From positions 1,346,728 through 1,383,740 of the forward strand of contig CP070664.1 in the NCBI GenBank assembly GCA_020355325.1: a stretch of DNA of 37,013 nt. The letters run 5' to 3'. Shown piece after piece: positions 8,457 to 16,626 of the stretch (its first letter is position 1; every line of letters begins with the position of its first letter). The notes under the pieces were generated by a model. The model was not told where the DNA came from. It did not search any database and saw nothing but the letters and a program-made list of their open reading frames with translations. The DNA comes from Caldifarciminota bacterium. GTDB taxonomy: Bacteria; Hydrothermota; Tepidihabitantia; SM23-42. The position numbers and the translations under genes are program-made.

Positions 8457-9814
8457 ATATTTATAAAGCAGGGAAAAATCTTGTCTCTTTTTTCTATACC
8501 TTGATCAAAGCTGTGCAGGTATACGATTTCAAGAACGATGTTGTCCAGAATGCCGCTCAAAAATTTGTCGACCATATCAATTACCTCTTTGGAACAATGG
8601 CGACGATAGAGCTCGTCCGTTTTCGCGACTACGTATTCTTTTATAAACAGCGACTCAGGTTTGAAATTGATGGTTATGCGAGTCTTCAGTTTATTGATGA
8701 CAGAATGAAGAAGCTTAAAATTAAATCTTTAACATTTTTGCCTGGGCTCAACCGAAATGAGGCCATCGAATTAGCCTCTATTTTTAAGGAAGAACAAGAT
8801 GTGTTCTTAAAAAAATTTGGTAAGGGTACTTTCGAACACACGCTTATTGAGTTTGTGACTGAAGAGGATGAGATTCCAGAGTTTCTGAAGGATGGTCAAC
8901 GGACAAAACAGTCATATTTTAGGGCATTGAAGACGACGCGAGACTTGATGCAAAACTTATGGCAAAATCAACCCGTCGATGTTCGAAGTTCAAAGCGCAT
9001 CATCTACAACCTCATTGACTCGCTCTCACACGATGAAGTTGGACTTTTAGCACTCACCACGATAAAAAACTTTGACGAATATACGTTTAATCATTCACTG
9101 AATGTCGGTATTCTTGCCCTCTTACTGGGGCAGAGGATTGGTTTAAGTAAGAAAAGCCTTGCGCAGCTTGGAACGGCTGGCATACTTCATGATATTGGTA
9201 AGGTCGCTATTCCCAAGACAGTCATTTATAATGCTGATAGGCTAACACCAGAAGAATGGGAGATTATAAAACGCCACTCAAATTACGGCGTCGAGGAAAT
9301 TCTGAAATTAAGGGGTCTCGATGAGATTGCCATGGCCTCGTTGATCGTCTCATATCAGCACCACTGGAATTATGATGGAACAGGATACCCACGGAGAGAG
9401 GTAGATGCAAAACCCGTTCTCTATGCAAAAATATTGCGCATCTGTGATTCCTATGATGCGATGACGACAGCGCGCGTATATCAACCCATCCCCTATGTGC
9501 CTCATTTAGCACTCAAGTACATTTGGGCACGAAAAAACAGGTTCTTTGACCCGATATTAGTGAAAGTATTTATTCAACTTTTAGGCTTATACCCTGTAGG
9601 AAGCTGTCTCGAACTATCTTCCCGAAACATTGGCTTGGTGATAAGACAAAATCCAGGCTATCTCGACCTGCCGATATTAAAAATTGTAGTGGACGAAGAT
9701 AGTAAGAGAGTCGATGGACAGATAATTGACCTTTCGGTGAAAAGAGACATTACAATCGTAAAACCTGTGTATCCTCAAAAGTACGGTATTAATCCCGCAT
9801 CGTACTTTGTGTAG
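8453..9814 (+). CDS. HD-GYP domain protein, predicted c-di-GMP phosphodiesterase
   Basis: A 453-residue protein. Residues 1-145 are an alpha/beta domain with similarity to the upstream HEAT protein N-terminus. The HD-GYP domain spans about 205-370. It has a first His (FNHSLNVG), the HD pair in GILHDIGKVAIP, a further His in KRHSNYG, and the GYP segment HHWNYDGTGYPR. These are the residues expected of an active metal-dependent enzyme that linearises c-di-GMP. A C-terminal region of about 70 residues follows and resembles the tail seen in many HD-GYP proteins. No membrane segment is visible. Translation is coupled to the preceding gene. Confidence 0.9.
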   Translation: MNIYKAGKNLVSFFYTLIKAVQVYDFKNDVVQNAAQKFVDHINYLFGTMATIELVRFRDYVFFYKQRLRFEIDGYASLQFIDDRMKKLKIKSLTFLPGLNRNEAIELASIFKEEQDVFLKKFGKGTFEHTLIEFVTEEDEIPEFLKDGQRTKQSYFRALKTTRDLMQNLWQNQPVDVRSSKRIIYNLIDSLSHDEVGLLALTTIKNFDEYTFNHSLNVGILALLLGQRIGLSKKSLAQLGTAGILHDIGKVAIPKTVIYNADRLTPEEWEIIKRHSNYGVEEILKLRGLDEIAMASLIVSYQHHWNYDGTGYPRREVDAKPVLYAKILRICDSYDAMTTARVYQPIPYVPHLALKYIWARKNRFFDPILVKVFIQLLGLYPVGSCLELSSRNIGLVIRQNPGYLDLPILKIVVDEDSKRVDGQIIDLSVKRDITIVKPVYPQKYGINPASYFV

Positions 9815-9827
9815 ATACGGCAGAATG

Positions 9828-9856
9828 TTGACTTTTATTTGTTATATAGATATAAT
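9828..9856 (+). promoter_or_regulatory. Sigma-70-type promoter of the folP operon
   Basis: TTGACT (9828-9833), a 17-bp spacer and TATAAT (9851-9856). The GTG start of folP lies 5 nt after the -10 box, predicting leaderless translation. Confidence 0.8.
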
Positions 9857-9861
9857 AAACA

Positions 9862-11040
9862 GTGAGACGGTTGATTTTAGATAAAACAGAACTTGTGGTA
9901 GAAGAGCTCGAACGGATTGGTGTCGACAAGAATGCATATTCGTTATTTGTCAATAAAACAAAAACCTTCGCAGTGAAGTTTGAAGGGCTCTCCTGCGCAC
10001 AGGCCAATATATTGAAGCAGACTGCCCTTATCTGTGGCGCCGATGTTGCGATTCCAAAAATTGCCTACCGCGGAAGTAAAAAGAGACGGATTGCTGTCAT
10101 TCTCTTTGCTAATATACGTGAGATCGAGAAAATTGAAAAACGTTTAATCGAGCAACCGTGGATGGATTCGTTACGAAAGCAGCTGTACTCTCTTTTGGAA
10201 ACGAAACCTGCCCCAACGTTGAAAATTGGCAGAAAGCAGATCGCATTTAATCGCACGTACATAATGGGTGTTATAAACATCACACCCGATTCGTTCTATA
10301 GTGGCAGTCGTTACACAACAAGGTCGATGGTTGAGAAGGTCGCAACAGCCATGGAACAAGAGGGTGCTGATTTTATCGACATTGGTGCCGAATCGACACG
10401 ACCGGGAGCAGAGTCACTCGAGACGAAAGAGGAAATTAAACGATTGAAAAAGATCCTGCCAGGAGTAGTAAGATCTATCGATATTCCCTTATCGGTTGAT
10501 ACGTACAAAGCAGATGTTGCAGAATTTGCTATCGAATGCGGCGCCAGCATCATAAACGATATCTCCGGACTCAGTTTTGATAAAAGGATGCCTAAAATCA
10601 TTGCTAAAAACAGAATCGGTGTTGTCCTTATGCATATCAAGGGCACTCCCAAGACGATGCAGGTGCAGCCCGAGTACGATGATCTTATGGCCGAAATACA
10701 CCATCACTTCAAACAGAAAATAGATTTTGCCGTTGAATCCGGTATCAAGCAGAATCGCATTATAATCGATCCCGGACTCGGTTTTGGGAAGAGGCTTGAA
10801 GATAATTATGAGATTATGCGGCGATTACAAGAGTTAACGATCTTCGATCGACCAATCATGGTTGGGCATTCACGGAAATCATTTATTGGTAAACCATTTA
10901 ATCTTGATCCGGAAGAGCGGCTCGAAGGAACGCTCGGCGTTGAGGCTCTTTTGATTAAAAACGGTGCCTCTATCCTCAGAGTTCACGATGTCCATGAAGC
11001 AAAAAAAGTTGCTGTCTTAATTGATAAAATCGAACGATGA
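9862..11040 (+). CDS. folP: Dihydropteroate synthase, long form
   Basis: FolP condenses p-aminobenzoate with the pterin pyrophosphate in folate synthesis. The TIM-barrel domain starts near residue 134: MGVINITPDSF, DIGAESTRPG, a VDTYKADVAE strand, IINDISG, and GHSRKSFIG near the end. About 130 residues precede it (IGVDKNAYSLF, LSCAQANILKQ). Such an extension occurs in long DHPS proteins of several anaerobic groups and has no known function that I can name. The start is GTG 9862 without a ribosome site; TTG 9871 is the nearest alternative. The stop overlaps the cdaA start (ATGA). The folP-cdaA order is also common in other bacteria. Confidence 0.95.
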   Translation: MRRLILDKTELVVEELERIGVDKNAYSLFVNKTKTFAVKFEGLSCAQANILKQTALICGADVAIPKIAYRGSKKRRIAVILFANIREIEKIEKRLIEQPWMDSLRKQLYSLLETKPAPTLKIGRKQIAFNRTYIMGVINITPDSFYSGSRYTTRSMVEKVATAMEQEGADFIDIGAESTRPGAESLETKEEIKRLKKILPGVVRSIDIPLSVDTYKADVAEFAIECGASIINDISGLSFDKRMPKIIAKNRIGVVLMHIKGTPKTMQVQPEYDDLMAEIHHHFKQKIDFAVESGIKQNRIIIDPGLGFGKRLEDNYEIMRRLQELTIFDRPIMVGHSRKSFIGKPFNLDPEERLEGTLGVEALLIKNGASILRVHDVHEAKKVAVLIDKIER

Positions 11041-11792
11041 AGCTCTTTGGATTTATTTCTGTACGAGCAATTGATGTTATTGATATCATCGTCGTCGCCT
11101 TTTTGCTCTATCAATTCTTCAGATTCATTAGGGGCACAAAGGCAACACCGATACTCGTTGGCTTGGTAATATTTTTTGTCATATCATTTGTTGCGCGGTG
11201 GCTCGATCTCAAGGCACTTTCCTGGATCATGAGTTCAATTCTTGCGGTTTGGGTCGTGGCATTCGTCATCGTCTTCCAACCCGAGATAAGAAATGCCTTA
11301 GCCCGTATTGGCCGTCAGCGTCCAATAAAATTCTTCCTCAAAGTTGAGGAATCGCCGGTAATAGGCGAAATCATCGACGCAGTAAAAAAAATGGCTGAAG
11401 AAAAAACAGGAGCATTGATATTGATTCAGCGCGATATCGGACTCCAAGATATTATTGATACTGGCATACGCATTGATGCACAGGTGAATTCTTCAATCCT
11501 GCGCACAATATTCTTCCCCGATGCACCTCTCCATGATGGGGCATGTGTTATCCAGCGGGATACGATTGTTGCTGCAAGTTGCGTGCTCCCTTTGAGTGAA
11601 AACCCGAAACTCGGCAAGCGCTATGGTCTGAGACATCGTGCCGCCCTCGGCATTGCAGAACAGAGTGATGCACTCTGCATTGTTGTGTCTGAAGAAACCG
11701 GTAAAATATCATTTGCCCACAAGGGGAAACTTCTCACCAAGGTGGATATTGATATTTTACAGAGGGTGTTGGAAAGTGTCTTGAGGGAATAA
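11037..11792 (+). CDS. cdaA: Diadenylate cyclase CdaA
   Basis: CdaA makes c-di-AMP from two ATP at the cytoplasmic face of the membrane. The 251-residue protein has three N-terminal membrane segments (about 10-85) and a DAC domain (about 95-245). The DAC domain carries both catalytic signatures: HDGACVI, and GLRHRAALG in place of GTRHRAA. The length matches the family. No cdaR or glmM follows; instead sppA comes 12 nt downstream. An HD-GYP enzyme for c-di-GMP lies in the preceding operon. Confidence 0.95.
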   Translation: MKLFGFISVRAIDVIDIIVVAFLLYQFFRFIRGTKATPILVGLVIFFVISFVARWLDLKALSWIMSSILAVWVVAFVIVFQPEIRNALARIGRQRPIKFFLKVEESPVIGEIIDAVKKMAEEKTGALILIQRDIGLQDIIDTGIRIDAQVNSSILRTIFFPDAPLHDGACVIQRDTIVAASCVLPLSENPKLGKRYGLRHRAALGIAEQSDALCIVVSEETGKISFAHKGKLLTKVDIDILQRVLESVLRE

Positions 11793-11804
11793 CCCGGAGG
11801 AGTA

Positions 11805-12635
11805 ATGAAAAGATTGCATATTATCATTATTGTCGGCGTCGTTATTGCAGTTATTATCGGCTTGAGTATCGGCCTTGGAATGCGGGGTTTTACTCCGAGC
11901 GGGAGTATCGGCGTCATTGAAATTGAGAATATGATACTATCTTCCAAGATTATAGTCAAAGATTTAAAGAATTTTGCCGATGACCCGGCAATCAGCGCGG
12001 TCATCATGAGGATCAATTCACCGGGTGGTGTGGCTGCTGCTACCCAAGAAATTTACAGGGAGGTGAAAAAATTACAAGAAAAAAAGAAAGTTATTGTGTC
12101 GATGGGGGTCGTTGCAGCGTCGGGAGGCTATTATGTAGCACTCCCTGCTGATGTAATTGTCGCAAATCCGAGTACCATTACCGGGTCAATCGGTGTCATC
12201 ATGCAATTCCCTGTCATTGAAGAATTACTCAAGAAAATAGGGATCGACTTTACAGTCATTAAATCGAAAGACTATAAAGATATTGGGTCACCGTATAGAC
12301 GGATGGGTGACAAAGAAGAAGAACTCCTTCAGGATGTAGTGTTAGACGTATATGATCAATTTTTCAACGCTACAGTTGAACACCGTAATTTGCCAAAAGA
12401 CAGCGTTCTAAAATTTGCCGATGGAAGGATACTGACGGGTCGGCAAGCAAAGGAAATCGGTCTCATTGATACGCTCGGTTCTTTTGAGGATGCTGTGGAA
12501 ATTGCCGGTGATCTGGTCGGCATTGAGAAACCACGCCTCATATATCCTCCAAAGAGGTTCAGCTTTGTTGATATGTTTATTAAACCTATGGAAACCCTCA
12601 TGATGCCCAAATTGCAGTTTCTCTGGCGTCCATAG
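11805..12635 (+). CDS. sppA: Signal peptide peptidase SppA, short form
   Basis: An S49-family serine protease that degrades cleaved signal peptides at the inner membrane. The 276-residue protein has one N-terminal membrane anchor (about 5-25) and a single S49 domain. The nucleophile Ser is in VAASGGYYVALPAD, the general-base Lys in KSKDYKDIG, and the oxyanion region is INSPGG. The start is ATG with GGAGG four nt upstream. It is the single-domain 36-kDa type, not the double-domain E. coli type. Confidence 0.94.
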   Translation: MKRLHIIIIVGVVIAVIIGLSIGLGMRGFTPSGSIGVIEIENMILSSKIIVKDLKNFADDPAISAVIMRINSPGGVAAATQEIYREVKKLQEKKKVIVSMGVVAASGGYYVALPADVIVANPSTITGSIGVIMQFPVIEELLKKIGIDFTVIKSKDYKDIGSPYRRMGDKEEELLQDVVLDVYDQFFNATVEHRNLPKDSVLKFADGRILTGRQAKEIGLIDTLGSFEDAVEIAGDLVGIEKPRLIYPPKRFSFVDMFIKPMETLMMPKLQFLWRP

Positions 12636-12652
12636 GAGTGATAGAACATCAT

Positions 12653-12916
12653 ATGCGTCATATTTTTATACTCATTGCTATTCTCATTTTTTTGTTGCCT
12701 TACTGTACAAAACACGATTATAATCCTCGATTGGTGGATTATCTGAAGACAGCGAAAGATTTGAGTGCGAGAGTAACCCGAGAGAACGGGCTCGATGATT
12801 CAACGAAGGTATTACAAAAAAAATATGAAATTGATTTTGAAAAAGAATTAACAAAGTTACACGATAATCCGCAAACCTGGCTTACATTATTCGAAGAATT
12901 ACAAGGTGAAAGATAA
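12653..12916 (+). CDS. Small predicted lipoprotein of unknown function
   Basis: About 87 residues. It begins with a typical lipoprotein signal (MRHIFILIAILIFLLPYC, Cys at 18), followed by a charged, probably helical segment that matches no family I recognise. I take ATG 12653 as the start because the signal peptide then begins cleanly; GTG 12638 is in the same frame but abuts the AGGAG. Its end overlaps the GTG of the GH84 gene by 11 bases, so the two are translationally linked. Whether it works with that enzyme is unknown. Confidence 0.65.
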   Translation: MRHIFILIAILIFLLPYCTKHDYNPRLVDYLKTAKDLSARVTRENGLDDSTKVLQKKYEIDFEKELTKLHDNPQTWLTLFEELQGER

Positions 12917-13763
12917 ATTTTTTGGTGTCGTTGAAGGTTTCTATAGAAAACCGTATACCTTCAAGCAACGTCTCGATTTAATTTCTTTTTTATCTAACAT
13001 TGGGCTCAATACATACGTGTATGGTCCAAAGGCGGATCCATTTCACCGCACGTCGTGGCACAAACCATATCCTGTCCGTACGTTAAAAGAATTTAAAACA
13101 TTGAGTGAATGCGGCAGAAGACACTCGATTCACTTCAACTATGCCCTCTCCCCTATGTCCAAACCGAATACAGAGAAGATAGTGAAGAAAATAAACGCAA
13201 TGGTGCGTATCGGCATAACGGACTTCAGTCTCTTTTATGACGACATTAAGGTGCCACTCACGAAAGAAACTGCTGAAGCGCAGATCGAAACTGCAAATCG
13301 GTTGTATGAATTTTTAAGGGATACCATCACAAATCCGACCTTATTCTTCTGTCCAACACAATACCACGGTTTTGATAAGACAGAATATATCGTGACCATC
13401 AGTGAAAAACTGCACAAAAACATCCACATCTTCTGGACGGGGAATAGAATTGTAGCCAGAAAGATAACTGCAAGGGATGTCGATAAAATGAAAACCATTA
13501 TGAGGAGACCGCCTCTGATCTGGGATAACTTCTTTGCTAATGATTATGTTCCATGGATAATATTTAAATTCCCGTATCGTAATCGTGAACCAGCAATTGT
13601 CCAGAAGGTGAGGGGTATTCTCATCAATCCGATGAACGAATATCGCCAGTCAAAACCACTGATTTACACTGCAGCAAAGTTTTTTAAAGATCCGTATGGT
13701 TATCATGCCAGACGAGCATGGGGAGAAGCGAAGTCCCTTCGGGAAATGTCAAATTACAAATGA
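12906..13763 (+). CDS. GH84 family beta-N-acetylglucosaminidase (O-GlcNAcase-like)
   Basis: A 285-residue protein made only of a GH84 catalytic domain. Characteristic segments are GVVEGFYRKPYTFKQRLDLI at the start, LNTYVYGPKADPFHR, and FSLFYDDI near residue 115, whose paired Asp residues are the catalytic pair of substrate-assisted hydrolysis. IFWTGN and WDNFFANDY complete the site. GH84 enzymes remove beta-linked GlcNAc from glycans or from Ser/Thr of proteins. No signal peptide or accessory domain is visible, so it should act in the cytoplasm, which is unusual for bacterial members. The start is GTG 12906, inside the preceding lipoprotein gene. The substrate is unknown; muropeptide turnover or protein O-GlcNAc removal are both possible. 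Confidence 0.88.
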   Translation: MKDKFFGVVEGFYRKPYTFKQRLDLISFLSNIGLNTYVYGPKADPFHRTSWHKPYPVRTLKEFKTLSECGRRHSIHFNYALSPMSKPNTEKIVKKINAMVRIGITDFSLFYDDIKVPLTKETAEAQIETANRLYEFLRDTITNPTLFFCPTQYHGFDKTEYIVTISEKLHKNIHIFWTGNRIVARKITARDVDKMKTIMRRPPLIWDNFFANDYVPWIIFKFPYRNREPAIVQKVRGILINPMNEYRQSKPLIYTAAKFFKDPYGYHARRAWGEAKSLREMSNYK

Positions 13764-13846
13764 TATCTAATATCAAAATCCAAAACATTATTAGAAAATT
13801 TATGTACTAGAATCTTAAAATTATTTGTAATTTAAATTGAAGAGCC

Positions 13847-13874
13847 TTGATTGTAACTCGCTTTTATGTATAAT
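13847..13874 (+). promoter_or_regulatory. Sigma-70-type promoter of the barrel protein gene
   Basis: TTGATT (13847-13852), a 16-bp spacer and TATAAT (13869-13874), followed by AAGGAG (13881-13886) five nt before ATG 13892. The AT-rich stretch 13764-13846 holds nothing else recognisable. Confidence 0.8.
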
Positions 13875-13891
13875 GGCAGAAAGGAGAAACG

Positions 13892-14602
13892 ATGCTATTA
13901 TTGCTGATTTTGCTTATATCCGTGAATCCCTTCTATGAAGCAAACTTTACGTCGCTCGCCATGCGCTCCATCAGTGTTTTTTCTAATCCTGGAGGGTTGG
14001 GTATACTACCCGGAGCCGAATGCTTTTTTGCATATGATCCTGATAGACTGGTAACTGGTGCATCACTGGCTAACCTCGGTATTGGGATGACCAAGGACGA
14101 TAGTATTACATACTATGAAGTGGGATTAGGATATAAGCTGCCGGGTGCATTTTCATTGGGGTACGCACATCAATTTGATGTTAAAGATTTTGATATCTCC
14201 AATCACATTTTTGGTCTTATTTGTAGTCCGAACCGATATATTTCAATCGGTTATAAAACAACCATCGGTGAAAAAAATCATATGTTCGGCGGAATGAGCA
14301 TAAAGCCACTTCAAGAATACATCACCGTGAGTGTTGACCTTGAATATGAAGGGAATGATAGTATCTTCACCTACTATTACGGTGCGATGCTGCGGCCAAT
14401 ACAAGGTTTGACAATTCACTTCCGAGCTGATGAGGATTTCAATTGGCACGCTGGAATTGGACTCTCGCTCGAAAAAATAAAATTGGCTGGTGCCTACTCA
14501 AAGGCAGACAAAAAATTTAGTGGTGGCATTATATTGTCGGCACAGAGCTATGAAACACTATTGCCAAAGAGTGGCGACAATTACGGAGACGCCTTTTATT
14601 AA
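13892..14602 (+). CDS. Predicted outer-membrane beta-barrel protein (PorV/FadL-like)
   Basis: A 236-residue protein with a very short hydrophobic leader (MLLLLILLISV) lacking the usual basic start. It is followed by SMAR-like sequence and SNPGGLGILPG, which resembles the NPAGLA hallmark of PorV/PorQ/FadL-type barrels. The rest is a series of alternating amphipathic strands (YYEVGLGYKL, FSLGYAHQF, ISIGYKT). The same kind of domain precedes the protease in some long SppA proteins, but this gene stops after the barrel and SppA is encoded separately 1.3 kb upstream. It is monocistronic with its own promoter and ribosome site, and converges on the surface-protein gene. Function is unknown. Confidence 0.7.
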   Translation: MLLLLILLISVNPFYEANFTSLAMRSISVFSNPGGLGILPGAECFFAYDPDRLVTGASLANLGIGMTKDDSITYYEVGLGYKLPGAFSLGYAHQFDVKDFDISNHIFGLICSPNRYISIGYKTTIGEKNHMFGGMSIKPLQEYITVSVDLEYEGNDSIFTYYYGAMLRPIQGLTIHFRADEDFNWHAGIGLSLEKIKLAGAYSKADKKFSGGIILSAQSYETLLPKSGDNYGDAFY

Positions 14603-14654
14603 TACGTTACTGTATCGTTTTATAATAAGGTGGAGATTATTTTGTGTGCGCACA

Positions 14655-16202
14655 TTATTTAACGACGACGATTTTTGTACAGTCATGCTCGACATTATTT
14701 AACCTTAGGAAATAAATACCCGCAGGCACATCGAGTTTCGCCTCTGGTCTCGAGACTTCCGCAATCATTTGACCGGTGACATTGTAAATCCTTATCGGAT
14801 ATAAATCATCGGCTGTGATCATGTGTGCACAATCGATACCAGAGAAGACCAAATTTGTGATGACGGGTAGTCTCGCCGTTGAGGAATTATTTTCTCTCAT
14901 ACCGACTGCCGGGTTGGGTTCGCCCGCTGTTTGTGTATCGTAGTCATAGAAATCATCAACATTATTATCAGTATCATATCCATCGGGATGACGTCCAAGA
15001 CAATGACCACTCGCAACATCTGTCGCCGGCGTCCATTCTCCGGTGAAATCCCAGCCATTCAGATCTCCATAACCCAAGGCATCGATTGTGATATTGTAAA
15101 ATCTCAATTCAACGTTGTCGGGACCATTGTGGAGATTAGCATCTGCATTTATGAGGTCAACATGTGGTACACTCGCATCGTCACCAACCACAAAGAAGCC
15201 ATCACTCGGTATCGAATAACCATCCAAATCGATAGTAGCGTATTCTGTACCATCATTACCATTTACCCCGACGAGCGTAAAACCATCAAGACTTGTATCT
15301 CCAGCACCATACAGTTCAATAAAACATCCTACATCGATTCCTGGCGTATCGTAATAAAGTTCATTTATGGTAACGCCGAATACCCCGACATAGTAAGCGT
15401 GTGTATCAGAAAATGTTTGGAGGCCTTGATCATCAATGCATAGAAGATAGTAAAAGACGGTGTCGCCAGAGGATTGGCCTGGAATCTGATACTGGAATGT
15501 GTCACTACTGATTGCGGTGTGTGTTATGGCAGTAGGACTCGCAAGATTGTTTGTACCGTAATAGAGCGTATCATAATCGATCGTTCCATCATCAGTTGCC
15601 CAGGCATAAACATTTTCAGTAACACCGGGGTCAGGATTTATCGGATCATGCCATACCCTGTTGATGACCGGCGTCTGTAATAATGGTGCTTCGAAGGATG
15701 CGTCATCAATATAAAGAATCGCCCAACCATTCCATACAGCGGCACTATCATAGGCTCGTACGCAAACGAGAGCCGAATCAGCATCCGATGGCGAAAGAGT
15801 ATCCATAGTTAATTCTTGCCAATCTGGTGAATTTATTGAATATGAGGGAGACCAGTGATTCGTCCATCCGCTGGTAGTGTGCCATCGTATCCATTGCCTT
15901 AGTCTTCCACGTAAATCATTATCAACGACCCAGAGTGAATAAACGTATCGAGTATTCGGTGATACAGCGATCGGTCCTTGAAAAAAATCTGCCGAGTCCT
16001 GTGTTTGTGTGATGAGACGTTCTCGAACACTGTATGTCCCGCCACGGACGATGATATCTTCCTGGAAAATCTCAATGCCGATCTCCTTTTCCCAGTGATC
16101 GGGCATGCCTGCTGTCCAGTCCTCAAAGCCCGGGTTCTGTAGCAGGTTTTGGGCGAACCCAAACGTTACGATAACCACGACTGTTCGTATATATTTTTTC
16201 AT
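14655..16202 (-). CDS. Secreted surface protein with lamin-tail domain and T9SS-type C-terminal sorting domain
   Basis: A 515-residue exported protein. A signal peptide (1-18) is followed by a CBM4/9-like jelly roll (NLLQNPGFEDWTAGMPDHWE, about 19-170), an Ig-like linker (about 175-270) and a lamin-tail domain (GVTINELYYDTPGIDVGCFIE to about 420). The last 80 residues match the type A sorting domain of type IX secretion (IRIYNVTGQMIAEV, LDVPAGIYFLRL, TKIVVVK). Such proteins are moved across the outer membrane and fixed to the cell surface. The ATG lies 16 nt after cheW with no clear ribosome site, so it may be read with the chemotaxis-like genes. Binding to polysaccharide is inferred from the N-terminal domain only. 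Confidence 0.85.
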   Translation of the reverse strand: MKKYIRTVVVIVTFGFAQNLLQNPGFEDWTAGMPDHWEKEIGIEIFQEDIIVRGGTYSVRERLITQTQDSADFFQGPIAVSPNTRYVYSLWVVDNDLRGRLRQWIRWHTTSGWTNHWSPSYSINSPDWQELTMDTLSPSDADSALVCVRAYDSAAVWNGWAILYIDDASFEAPLLQTPVINRVWHDPINPDPGVTENVYAWATDDGTIDYDTLYYGTNNLASPTAITHTAISSDTFQYQIPGQSSGDTVFYYLLCIDDQGLQTFSDTHAYYVGVFGVTINELYYDTPGIDVGCFIELYGAGDTSLDGFTLVGVNGNDGTEYATIDLDGYSIPSDGFFVVGDDASVPHVDLINADANLHNGPDNVELRFYNITIDALGYGDLNGWDFTGEWTPATDVASGHCLGRHPDGYDTDNNVDDFYDYDTQTAGEPNPAVGMRENNSSTARLPVITNLVFSGIDCAHMITADDLYPIRIYNVTGQMIAEVSRPEAKLDVPAGIYFLRLNNVEHDCTKIVVVK

Positions 16203-16218
16203 TGGTTGCGTTTGCAGG

Positions 16219-16626
16219 TTATTTTTTTAATTTAAATCCAGCAACTATTTTTTTTAATGAGAGGACCTGAATAACGGTGTCGTCCTCTTTAATGATGCCT
16301 TGAAAATAACGCTTCGGTTTAACGAGTTCTGGGAATGGAAACATATTTATTGCCGTAATGATGCCCAAGACTTTATTGACCTTAAACCCGAAAAACTTTT
16401 TATCTATTTCAGAAATAATTGCCTCAAATTTCTCTTCAGCCTCGAGGTCCAATAATTTTGGCAGATCGTATAACGGCACTTTCTTTTTTCGTAAATCGAT
16501 AATACCAACGACATGCTTTCCAATTTTGCGCTTGGAAACACGCTTTGGCCGAGCAACTTCTTTCACTTCTTCAATAGGTGTAGCGAAATGTATGTTACTG
16601 ATGGTATATTTAAGATAGTAGTTCAT
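16219..16626 (-). CDS. cheW: CheW-like coupling protein
   Basis: A 135-residue single CheW domain ([41 protein letters not shown]). CheW links chemoreceptors to the CheA kinase. The ATG overlaps the MCP stop (ATGA). It is divergent in sequence from the second CheW of the cluster, so the two may serve different partners. No CheA, CheY, CheR or CheB lies in the window. Confidence 0.88.
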   Translation of the reverse strand: MNYYLKYTISNIHFATPIEEVKEVARPKRVSKRKIGKHVVGIIDLRKKKVPLYDLPKLLDLEAEEKFEAIISEIDKKFFGFKVNKVLGIITAINMFPFPELVKPKRYFQGIIKEDDTVIQVLSLKKIVAGFKLKK

